Assembly: GCA_963625295.1 (NCBI GenBank)
Contig: CAVFTC010000069.1
Coordinates: forward strand, 1-11,316
Length of the DNA: 11,316 bases
DNA from: CAG-488 sp963625295
GTDB taxonomy: Bacteria > Bacillota > Clostridia > Oscillospirales > Acutalibacteraceae
Direction: 5' to 3'
Part shown: piece by piece, positions 1 to 5,897 of the stretch
Numbering within the stretch: position 1 is the first letter of the stretch
Layout of the letters: each line of letters opens with the position of its first letter
The notes under the pieces: model-generated
Database searches by the model: none
What the model was told of the DNA's origin: nothing
Seen by the model: only the letters and a program-made list of their open reading frames with translations
Program-made: the position numbers and the translations under genes

Positions 1-2
1 TT

Positions 3-56
3 CGTATGCCGATCGATGAAATCAGTGAATATATTTCGTCAAAGATTACATTCTAA
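3..56 (+). CDS. C-terminal end of an unidentified upstream gene (partial)
   Basis: An open frame runs in from the left edge and ends at a TAA at 54-56. The readable tail is 17 residues, RMPIDEISEYISSKITF, which is too short to assign to a family. It lies 50 bases before the oadA start on the same strand, so it could be the preceding gene of the same transcript. No terminator hairpin was seen in the gap. The frame is supported only by the clean stop and the spacing to the next ribosome site, so another reading is possible. Confidence 0.35.
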   Translation, partial: RMPIDEISEYISSKITF

Positions 57-106
57 TTATTGACGAATAAAAACATATACAGAATTTTGAATTGGAAGGC
101 AAAGCT

Positions 107-1489
107 ATGAAAAAAATCAATTTTACAGAAACAGTTCTCCGTGACGCTCAGCAGTCGCTGATCGCAACGAGAATGCCTTTTGAAACCTTTGAGCCTATTC
201 TTTCAACAATGGACAAGGCCGGCTATTACTCGCTTGAATGCTGGGGCGGCGCAACCTTTGATTCATGCCTGCGTTACCTCAACGAAGATCCGTGGGAGAG
301 GCTCAGAAAGATTCGCAAGGCGTGTCCGAACACGAAGCTTCAGATGCTTCTCAGAGGTCAGAACCTTCTCGGCTACAAGCACTATCCGAACGATGTGGTA
401 AGAAGATTTGTCGCAAAGAGCGTTGAAAACGGAATCGACATCATCAGGATTTTCGATGCACTCAATGATGTAAGAAACCTTGAGGTTGCAGTCGATCAAA
501 CGATCAAGTCGGGCGCACACGCATCGGGTACTATCTGCTACACGCTCAGCCCTGTGCACAACACAAAGGCTTACATCAAGCTTGCGAAGGATATGGAAAG
601 CATGGGCGTTCAGTCCATCTGTATCAAGGACATGGCAGGCATCATCAGCCCGAAGGAGGCTTATGAGCTTGTCGGCGCACTCAAGCAGAATGTCAAGCTT
701 CCGATCATTCTTCACACCCACTGTACAACGGGACTCGGACCCATGACGCTGCTCAAGGCAGCAGAAGCCGGCGTTGATGTTATCGACACGGCGATTTCAA
801 GCTTCTCGGGCGGTACAAGCCAGCCTGCGACCGAAACACTCAACTATATTCTCACTCAGGACGGCTACAAGACGGGTCTTGACACCGATGTTCTCAAGGA
901 GATTAACGATTTCTTCAAGCCCGTAAAGGCTGATGCGCTCAAGAGCGGACTTCTCAATCCCGTTGTTCTTTCGACGGATACCGACGCTCTGACATATCAG
1001 GTTCCGGGCGGAATGCTCTCAAACCTTGTCGCTCAGCTTACGGCGCAGAAGAAAATGGATAAGTTTGACGAGGTTCTTGCGGAAACTCCGAGAGTAAGAA
1101 AAGACCTCGGCTATCCGCCGCTCGTTACTCCGATGAGCCAGATGGTCGGCGTTCAGGCAACATCGAATGTCCTCGCCGGTGAAAGATACAAGAATGTTTC
1201 AAAGGAGATCCGTGCTTATGTAAAGGGTGAGTACGGCAAAGCTCCCGGAAAGATAGATCCCGAGCTTATAAAGAAGGTTCTCGGCGACGAAAAGCCGATC
1301 AAGGGCAGATATGCCGACACTCTCGGCGACGGCTACGAGGCTGCAAAGGCCGAGATCGGCGCAAAGGCACACAGCGAAGAGGATGTTCTTTCATATATCG
1401 CATTCCCCACTCAGGCCGAAGCGTTCTTCGACAAGCGTGACGAAAAAGCGAAGAACACCTTCAAATATACCATCGAAAAAATTGATTGA
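107..1489 (+). CDS. oadA: Oxaloacetate decarboxylase alpha subunit (carboxyltransferase, no biotin domain)
   Basis: This 460-residue protein should transfer the carboxyl group of oxaloacetate to carrier biotin, the first step of the Na+-pumping oxaloacetate decarboxylase on the inner face of the membrane. It is a TIM-barrel carboxyltransferase of the OadA/PycB (HMGL-like) family. The metal and catalytic set is visible: Asp13 in LRDAQQSL, Lys174 in CIKDMAGI, and His203 and His205 in HTHCTTGLG. SGGTSQP (234-240) and VPGGMLSNL (299-307) are also family signatures. Full-length OadA is usually near 590 residues with a C-terminal biotinyl domain. This one stops after the conserved C-terminal carboxyltransferase region, and a separate carrier follows. 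The ATG at 107 is chosen because GGAAGG at 94-99 is well spaced from it; an in-frame TTG at 92 would put that site inside the gene. It starts the run oadA-oadG-carrier-oadB. Pyruvate carboxylase subunit B is an alternative, but oadG and oadB next door favour the decarboxylase. Confidence 0.93.
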   Translation: MKKINFTETVLRDAQQSLIATRMPFETFEPILSTMDKAGYYSLECWGGATFDSCLRYLNEDPWERLRKIRKACPNTKLQMLLRGQNLLGYKHYPNDVVRRFVAKSVENGIDIIRIFDALNDVRNLEVAVDQTIKSGAHASGTICYTLSPVHNTKAYIKLAKDMESMGVQSICIKDMAGIISPKEAYELVGALKQNVKLPIILHTHCTTGLGPMTLLKAAEAGVDVIDTAISSFSGGTSQPATETLNYILTQDGYKTGLDTDVLKEINDFFKPVKADALKSGLLNPVVLSTDTDALTYQVPGGMLSNLVAQLTAQKKMDKFDEVLAETPRVRKDLGYPPLVTPMSQMVGVQATSNVLAGERYKNVSKEIRAYVKGEYGKAPGKIDPELIKKVLGDEKPIKGRYADTLGDGYEAAKAEIGAKAHSEEDVLSYIAFPTQAEAFFDKRDEKAKNTFKYTIEKID

Positions 1490-1503
1490 GGAGGAAAACG
1501 AAT

Positions 1504-1896
1504 ATGAATATGACTCCTAAGCTTCTCGGCGTTTTTGCAGATTTATACGGCTCAAACGACGCAATGGATTTCGGCAAGGCTGCATTGGTTGCAGTTGTCG
1601 GCTTCATTGTTGTCATGGTCGTGCTTGCAGTTATTGCGCTGTTCATCAAGGGCATTGCTGCGATCTTTGACAAAACGAGCAAGAATACCGCACCGGCTGC
1701 TGCTCCGACACAGACTGCCGCTCCCGCACCGGTTGCCGCAGCTCCGAGCGTTCAGCCTGCTGCTCCGGCAGGGGTTGAGCTTGTAGGCGTTGATGAGCCT
1801 ACGGCGGCGGTTATCATGGCAATAGTAAGTCACCAAAGCGGAATAAGCCTTGACAGGCTTGCGTTCAAATCCATTAAATTATCGGAGGATAAGTAA
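1504..1896 (+). CDS. oadG: Oxaloacetate decarboxylase gamma subunit (OadG family)
   Basis: This is a 130-residue small membrane subunit thought to hold the alpha/carrier part to the beta pump and stabilise the complex. It has one strong transmembrane helix at about residues 26-48, a Lys-containing cytoplasmic edge, an Ala/Pro-rich flexible linker at about 59-90, and a short conserved tail with DEPTAAVIMAIVSHQ. This layout is typical of OadG, whose sequence is otherwise poorly conserved. The ATG at 1504 is chosen because GAGGAGG (1488-1494) sits nine bases upstream, overlapping the oadA stop. A second ATG at 1510 is less well spaced, and a TTG at 1486 overlaps oadA. The gap after oadA is 14 bases, and the next gene starts directly at the base after its stop, which indicates one transcript and coupled translation. 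Confidence 0.85.
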   Translation: MNMTPKLLGVFADLYGSNDAMDFGKAALVAVVGFIVVMVVLAVIALFIKGIAAIFDKTSKNTAPAAAPTQTAAPAPVAAAPSVQPAAPAGVELVGVDEPTAAVIMAIVSHQSGISLDRLAFKSIKLSEDK

Positions 1897-2616
1897 ATGA
1901 AATATGTTGTTACTTTAAACGGAAAAAAATATGATGTTGAGGTTAACGAGAGCGAGGCTGTCATTACCTCCGTAAGCAATGCGGCTCCGGCAGCTCCCGT
2001 TGCCCCCGTTGCAGCTCCCGCTCCGGCGGCAAGCACCGCACCCGGTACACCGGCGGCTGTAGTCGGCACGGCGGTAAGCGGCACGCAGATAACTTCTCCG
2101 ATGCCCGGCACTATTCTCAAGCTGAATGTTGCCGTAGGTCAGTCGGTCAAGGCCGGCGATGTTGTTCTCATTCTTGAGGCAATGAAAATGGAAAACGAGA
2201 TCGTTGCTCCCTGCGACGGCACGGTTATGCAGATCCTTGTTTCAAAAGGCTCGACCGTTGACACAGATCAGATTCTTGCAGTTGTAAGCAACTCAGGCGC
2301 AGCTGTTCCTGTTGCTCCGGCAGCTCCGGTTGCCCCTGCTGCAGCTCCTGCTCCGGCGGCAAGCACTGCACCGGCTGCACCGACGGTGGTCGGCACGGCA
2401 GTCAGCGGCACGCAGATCACCTCTCCGATGCCCGGCACTATCCTCAAGCTGAATGTTGCCGAGGGTCAGGCGGTTAAAGCCGGCGATGTTGTTCTCATTC
2501 TTGAGGCAATGAAAATGGAAAACGAAATCGTTGCTCCCTGCGACGGTACGATAAAGCAGATCCTTGTTACCAAAGGCTCGACCGTTGATACGGATCAAAT
2601 TCTTGCAGTTTTATAA
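1897..2616 (+). CDS. Biotin carboxyl carrier protein with two tandem biotinyl domains
   Basis: This 239-residue protein should carry CO2 as carboxybiotin between the OadA active site and the OadB pump. A short N-terminal strand region (KYVVTLNGKKYDVEVNE) is followed by two copies of an Ala/Pro-rich linker plus a biotinyl-lipoyl-like domain. The biotinylation motif EAMKMENEI occurs twice, with acceptor lysines at residues 97 and 206, exactly 109 residues apart. Decarboxylase carriers in this family normally have one such domain and about 120-140 residues, so the protein is nearly double length. GGAGG at 1884-1888 serves the ATG at 1897, which abuts the oadG stop. Both domains keep the lysine and its flanking residues, so both look usable. 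Although the domain itself also occurs in acetyl-CoA and methylmalonyl-CoA enzymes, the gene position ties this one to the oxaloacetate decarboxylase. Confidence 0.93.
   Translation: MKYVVTLNGKKYDVEVNESEAVITSVSNAAPAAPVAPVAAPAPAASTAPGTPAAVVGTAVSGTQITSPMPGTILKLNVAVGQSVKAGDVVLILEAMKMENEIVAPCDGTVMQILVSKGSTVDTDQILAVVSNSGAAVPVAPAAPVAPAAAPAPAASTAPAAPTVVGTAVSGTQITSPMPGTILKLNVAEGQAVKAGDVVLILEAMKMENEIVAPCDGTIKQILVTKGSTVDTDQILAVL
2062..2283 (+). repeat. Biotinyl-domain repeat, copy 1
   Basis: First copy of a direct repeat inside the carrier gene, covering the VGTAVSGTQ start through the ILAV end of the biotinyl domain. Aligned by eye to copy 2 at a 327-base offset, it shows about 20 differences in 222 bases and no gap. 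Many of the changes are silent. The Ala/Pro linker in front is also related between copies but with small length differences. Confidence 0.92.
2389..2610 (+). repeat. Biotinyl-domain repeat, copy 2
   Basis: Second copy of the 222-base biotinyl-domain repeat, in frame with the first. The block around the acceptor lysine is almost unchanged in DNA between the copies, from the GDVVLILEAMKMENEI codons through CDG. The changes cluster near the start, around residues VG/EG and QS/QA, and near the end, where MQILVSKG becomes KQILVTKG. Confidence 0.92.
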
Positions 2617-2634
2617 TAAAGGACGGTATTCGGA

Positions 2635-3828
2635 ATGGACTTAATTTTAAATGTTTTGAAAGGCTTGTGGGAATCGTCCGGATTTGCAATTCTCGAATGG
2701 CAGAATATCGTAATGATCCTTGTTTCGTTTGCGTTTCTTTTCCTTGCCATTCATCCCAAATTCAGGTTTGAACCGCTGCTTTTGGTTCCTATCGCATTCG
2801 GTATTCTTCTTGCCAATCTTCCCGGCGCAGGCATCATGGATGACCTGACGGCCGGTCAGATCTTCGGCGGCGACGGTTCGCTTGCCGGACAGGGTGAGCA
2901 CTGGTATGATTCCGGCGTTTTGCGAATAATTTACGCCGGTGTTAAATCAAACATCTTCCCGTGTCTTATTTTCATGGGCGTCGGCGCAATGACGGATTTC
3001 GGCCCGCTTCTTTCCAATCCTGTCAGCCTGCTCCTCGGCGCAGCGGCACAGCTCGGAATTTATGTTGCTTTCCTCATAGCTGTTGCGCTCGGCTTCAATC
3101 CACAGGAGGCTGCGTCTATCGCCATCATCGGCGGTGCGGACGGTCCGACGGCTATTTATCTTACATCGAAGCTTGCGTCGCATCTTCTTGCTCCCATTGC
3201 GCTTGCGGCGTATTCGTATATGGCGCTTATTCCGCTCATTCAGCCTCCTATCATGAAGGCTCTCACGACGAAGAAAGAGCGTGAGGTCAAGATGACCCAG
3301 CTCAGAAAGGTTACAAAGACAGAAAAAATTATCTTCCCGGTAATCGTTCTTGTTCTCGTTGCCCTCCTCCTTCCGTCAGTTGCGCCGCTTCTCGGTATGT
3401 TTATGCTCGGCAACCTTTTCCGTGAATGCGGTGTTGTTGAAAGACTTTCCGATGTTGCTCAGAATGCGCTTAACAATATCATTGTTATCCTTCTCGGCGT
3501 TACCGTCGGCGCAACCGCAAACGGTCAAACCTTCCTTCAGGTTCAGACTCTTAAAATCGTTGCGCTCGGACTTATTGCTTTTGCATTCTCGACGGTCGGC
3601 GGCGTTCTTCTCGGCAAGCTTCTCTATCTCGTTACGGGCGGCAAAATAAATCCGCTCATCGGTGCGGCAGGCGTTTCCGCTGTTCCCATGGCGGCTCGTG
3701 TTGCACAGAACGAGGGCAGAAAGTACAACCCGACCAACTTCCTTCTCATGCATGCTATGGGTCCGAATGTTGCAGGTGTTATCGGTTCTGCCGTTGCAGC
3801 AGGCTTCCTGCTTATCATGTTCCAGTAA
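2635..3828 (+). CDS. oadB: Oxaloacetate decarboxylase beta subunit (Na+ pump)
   Basis: This 397-residue polytopic membrane protein should decarboxylate carboxybiotin and use the energy to export Na+. It is rich in hydrophobic segments from about residue 24 to the C-terminus. Its signatures are those of the OadB/MmdB/GcdB family: GGADGPTAI at 166-174, with Asp169 matching the essential membrane aspartate, NPLIGAAGVSAVP at 339-351, and MHAMGPNVAGVIGSAVAAG at 372-390, with the conserved Asn378 and Ser385. The length suits the shorter Firmicutes type. The ATG at 2635 has a modest ribosome site (AAAGGA at 2618-2623), 18 bases after the carrier stop, and is the last gene of the operon. The beta subunit alone cannot separate oxaloacetate, methylmalonyl-CoA and glutaconyl-CoA pumps. 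The substrate call comes from the OadA-type alpha subunit. Confidence 0.95.
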   Translation: MDLILNVLKGLWESSGFAILEWQNIVMILVSFAFLFLAIHPKFRFEPLLLVPIAFGILLANLPGAGIMDDLTAGQIFGGDGSLAGQGEHWYDSGVLRIIYAGVKSNIFPCLIFMGVGAMTDFGPLLSNPVSLLLGAAAQLGIYVAFLIAVALGFNPQEAASIAIIGGADGPTAIYLTSKLASHLLAPIALAAYSYMALIPLIQPPIMKALTTKKEREVKMTQLRKVTKTEKIIFPVIVLVLVALLLPSVAPLLGMFMLGNLFRECGVVERLSDVAQNALNNIIVILLGVTVGATANGQTFLQVQTLKIVALGLIAFAFSTVGGVLLGKLLYLVTGGKINPLIGAAGVSAVPMAARVAQNEGRKYNPTNFLLMHAMGPNVAGVIGSAVAAGFLLIMFQ

Positions 3829-3838
3829 TTTATCAAAG

Positions 3839-3870
3839 ACAGGCTCGCTGTGCGGGTCTGTTTTTCTCTT
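3839..3870 (+). terminator. Rho-independent terminator after oadB
   Basis: The arms ACAGGCTCGC (3839-3848) and GCGGGTCTGT (3852-3861) form a 10-bp stem with two G-U pairs and a TGT loop, followed by a T-rich run (TTTTTCTCTT from 3861). It begins 10 bases after the oadB stop and separates the decarboxylase operon from guaB. Confidence 0.85.
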
Positions 3871-3914
3871 AGAGCAATACCGCACTTGCTTTGGTAAAAA
3901 ATTTTTCAAAATGC

Positions 3915-3943
3915 TTGATTTTTTTTATTATATGCTATACAAT
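3915..3943 (+). promoter_or_regulatory. guaB: Candidate sigma-A promoter for guaB
   Basis: A -35-like TTGATT (3915-3920) and a -10-like TACAAT (3938-3943) are 17 bases apart in a very AT-rich stretch. Transcription would start near 3950, leaving a leader of roughly 30 bases before the guaB ATG. That is too short for a guanine or purine riboswitch, and none was recognised. Confidence 0.55.
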
Positions 3944-3978
3944 AAGATAATTTATTTTAATCGAGCGGAGGTTGTAAA

Positions 3979-5442
3979 ATGACTTTTGATGAAAAATTCG
4001 GAAAGGAAGGCTTGACCTTTGACGATGTGCTGCTTATCCCTGCGGAATCCGACATTCTTCCCAAGGATATCGACATAACGACGAAGCTTTCCGATAGTAT
4101 CATTCTTAACACACCCATTATGACTGCGGCTATGGATACTGTAACGGAAGCACCCATGGCTATTGCAATCGCCCGTGAAGGCGGTATCGGCGTTATACAT
4201 AAGAATATGCCGATGGAGGTTCAGGCTCAGGAGGTCGATAAGGTAAAGCGTTCAGAAAACGGCGTTATCGCACAGCCTTTCAGTCTTACGCCGGATCACT
4301 ATGCGTATGATGCGGAGAATCTCTGCAAAAAGTATAAGATCTCCGGTGTTCCGATCTGCGACAATGATGGAAAGCTTGTAGGCATTCTTACAAACCGTGA
4401 TATGCGCTTCATGACTGATTTCAATATAAAAATCAGCGAGGTCATGACAAAGGATCATCTTGTTACCGCTCCCGTCGGAACAACGCTCGAGCAGGCGAAG
4501 CAGATCCTTATGAAGCACAGAATCGAAAAGCTTCCGCTCGTTGACGATAACGGCTATCTCAAGGGACTCATCACTATAAAGGATATAGAAAAGAGCGTCC
4601 AGTATCCGAACTCTGCCCGTGACAAGGGTGGCAGACTTCTCTGCGGCGCAGCAATCGGTGCAACGGCTGATGTGCTTGACAGAGCGTCAATTCTTGCAAA
4701 GGCAGGCGCAGATATGTTCGTTCTCGATTCCGCTCACGGACACAGCAAAAACATTCTCAAGTCGGTTGAAAAGGTTAAGACGGCGTTCCCGAACATCACC
4801 CTTTGCGCCGGCAATGTTGCAACCGCAGAGGCAACCGAGGCTCTTATAGCAGCCGGTGCGGACATTGTTAAGGTCGGTATAGGCCCCGGCTCAATTTGTA
4901 CGACACGAGTTGTCGCAGGTATAGGCGTTCCGCAGATTACGGCGATTTTCGATTCCGCAAACGCTGCCGCAAAGCACGGCATTCCGGTAATCGCAGACGG
5001 CGGCATCAAGTATTCCGGTGAGATTGTTAAGGCAATCGCAGCCGGTGCAAGTGCGATCATGGTCGGCTCGCTCGTTGCAGGCTGTAAGGAAAGCCCGGGC
5101 GAGACTGAAATATTCCAGGGCAGAAGCTTCAAGGTTTACCGTGGAATGGGCAGCCTTGCGGCAATGGCAAACGGCAGCAAGGACAGATACTTCCAGGAGG
5201 ACAACAAGAAGCTTGTTCCGGAGGGAGTCGAGGGTCGTGTTCCTTACAAGGGACCTCTCGGAGACACGATTTTCCAGATGCTCGGCGGCTTGCGCTCAGG
5301 CATGGGCTATTGCGGCTGTCATAACATCGAGGAGCTCAAGACCAAGACGAGATTCGTCAGAATAACGAATGCCGGCCTTATTGAAAGCCATCCGCACGAT
5401 GTATTCATCACAAAGGAAGCACCGAACTATTCGGGTAAATAA
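3979..5442 (+). CDS. guaB: Inosine-5'-monophosphate dehydrogenase
   Basis: This 487-residue cytoplasmic enzyme oxidises IMP to XMP with NAD+, the committed step of guanine nucleotide synthesis. It has a TIM barrel interrupted by a CBS-domain pair at about residues 95-205, where nucleotides usually regulate the enzyme. Visible sites include DSAHGHS (250-256, NAD side), the catalytic loop GIGPGSICTTR with Cys307, DGGIKYSGE from Asp340 binding the IMP phosphate, YRGMGS at 387-392, and the flap Arg403-Tyr404 followed by EGVEGRVPYKGP. Length and motif order match ordinary bacterial IMPDH, with nothing missing. The ATG at 3979 has GGAGG at 3967-3971, seven bases upstream. It stands alone between two terminators, so it is probably transcribed as a single gene. 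Confidence 0.97.
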   Translation: MTFDEKFGKEGLTFDDVLLIPAESDILPKDIDITTKLSDSIILNTPIMTAAMDTVTEAPMAIAIAREGGIGVIHKNMPMEVQAQEVDKVKRSENGVIAQPFSLTPDHYAYDAENLCKKYKISGVPICDNDGKLVGILTNRDMRFMTDFNIKISEVMTKDHLVTAPVGTTLEQAKQILMKHRIEKLPLVDDNGYLKGLITIKDIEKSVQYPNSARDKGGRLLCGAAIGATADVLDRASILAKAGADMFVLDSAHGHSKNILKSVEKVKTAFPNITLCAGNVATAEATEALIAAGADIVKVGIGPGSICTTRVVAGIGVPQITAIFDSANAAAKHGIPVIADGGIKYSGEIVKAIAAGASAIMVGSLVAGCKESPGETEIFQGRSFKVYRGMGSLAAMANGSKDRYFQEDNKKLVPEGVEGRVPYKGPLGDTIFQMLGGLRSGMGYCGCHNIEELKTKTRFVRITNAGLIESHPHDVFITKEAPNYSGK

Positions 5443-5445
5443 ATA

Positions 5446-5492
5446 AAAACGCAGGGTATAAGCCACAATGTGAGTTTTATACCCTGCGTTTT
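5446..5492 (+). terminator. Rho-independent terminator after guaB
   Basis: A perfect 16-bp inverted repeat pairs 5446-5461 (AAAACGCAGGGTATAA) with 5477-5492 (TTATACCCTGCGTTTT) around a 15-base loop. It starts four bases after the guaB stop. The arms carry A and T tracts at the base, so the hairpin could stop transcription from either direction. Confidence 0.92.
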
Positions 5493-5586
5493 CGGTTCTG
5501 ATAATAATTCATAAAGAGAATGATACAAAAAACTGCTAACAGTTATGTGTAAAATGTACAAAATCAATAATACGACCAAAAAAATA

Positions 5587-5615
5587 TTGACTTTTGCCCT
5601 TTTATGAGTTATAGT
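5587..5615 (+). promoter_or_regulatory. Candidate sigma-A promoter for the large dockerin gene
   Basis: TTGACT (5587-5592) and TATAGT (5610-5615) each match the consensus at five of six positions and are 17 bases apart. The surrounding 5493-5620 stretch is AT-rich and otherwise empty. Transcription would begin near 5622, giving an unusually long leader of about 275 bases before the start codon at 5898. Confidence 0.6.
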
Positions 5616-5621
5616 TAAAAT

Positions 5622-5897
5622 AACCATAAGAGTGGTGTCATTGGGCATATCGCCGTTTTGCACACGGTAGCCTCGTTACGACCCTCTTGGGTTTACCAAT
5701 TGCGTCGTAATGACGCTAATGCTCATTCGGCTTCGCTGACTGGCTGTCGCTGCGGGAAGGCTTTGGTGGCAAACGGTTGGGGATTCACGGCTGGGAGGAG
5801 GCGTAATGATGTCGCGCCAGCTGCACGGGCTGGATAAAAAACAGTGCAGTATGCATTCTCAGTGCATATAAACTTTATGGAGGTGCAATCCAAAAAA
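5622..5897 (+). other. Long GC-rich structured leader or intergenic repeat
   Basis: This gene-free stretch between guaB and the large secreted-protein gene is clearly richer in GC than the AT-rich bases just before it. It holds several possible hairpins. A 10-bp stem pairs 5673-5682 with 5704-5713 (one G-U) and encloses TTGG/CCAA (5687-5690, 5696-5699). A competing stem, GCGTC/GACGC (5702-5706, 5712-5716), shares bases with it. CCAGC/GCTGG pairs 5817-5821 with 5829-5833, and ATGCA/TGCAT lies just before the ribosome site. No known riboswitch core was recognised. It could be a regulatory 5' leader, a noncoding RNA, or a copy of a dispersed intergenic repeat. The sequence alone does not decide between them. 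Confidence 0.45.
5879..5885 (+). promoter_or_regulatory. Ribosome binding site deciding the start of the large dockerin gene
   Basis: GGAGGTG at 5879-5885 is a strong anti-Shine-Dalgarno match located 12 bases before ATG 5898. It overlaps another in-frame ATG at 5877, which has no ribosome site of its own. The spacing is slightly long, but a start at 5898 puts the signal peptide exactly at the N-terminus. Confidence 0.7.

Noticed and set aside
57..106. TTGACG at 60-65 as a promoter -35 for oadA
   Set aside because: No acceptable -10 occurs at 16-18 bases; the nearest TATACA (76-81) is only 10 bases away. Read-through from the upstream gene or a promoter outside the window is as likely.
263..721. 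Minus-strand open frame of 152 codons inside oadA
   Set aside because: It lies wholly within oadA, whose catalytic motifs fix the coding strand, and its protein shows no recognisable family.
5427..5663. Minus-strand hydrophobic open frame of 78 codons between guaB and the large gene
   Set aside because: It spans the perfect guaB terminator and the promoter candidate, overlaps the guaB end, and has no convincing ribosome site. The hydrophobicity follows from AT-rich DNA.
5844..5897. Upstream in-frame GTG 5844 and ATG 5877 as starts of the large gene
   Set aside because: Neither has a ribosome site upstream, both would bury the GGAGGTG inside the gene, and they would push the signal peptide away from the N-terminus.
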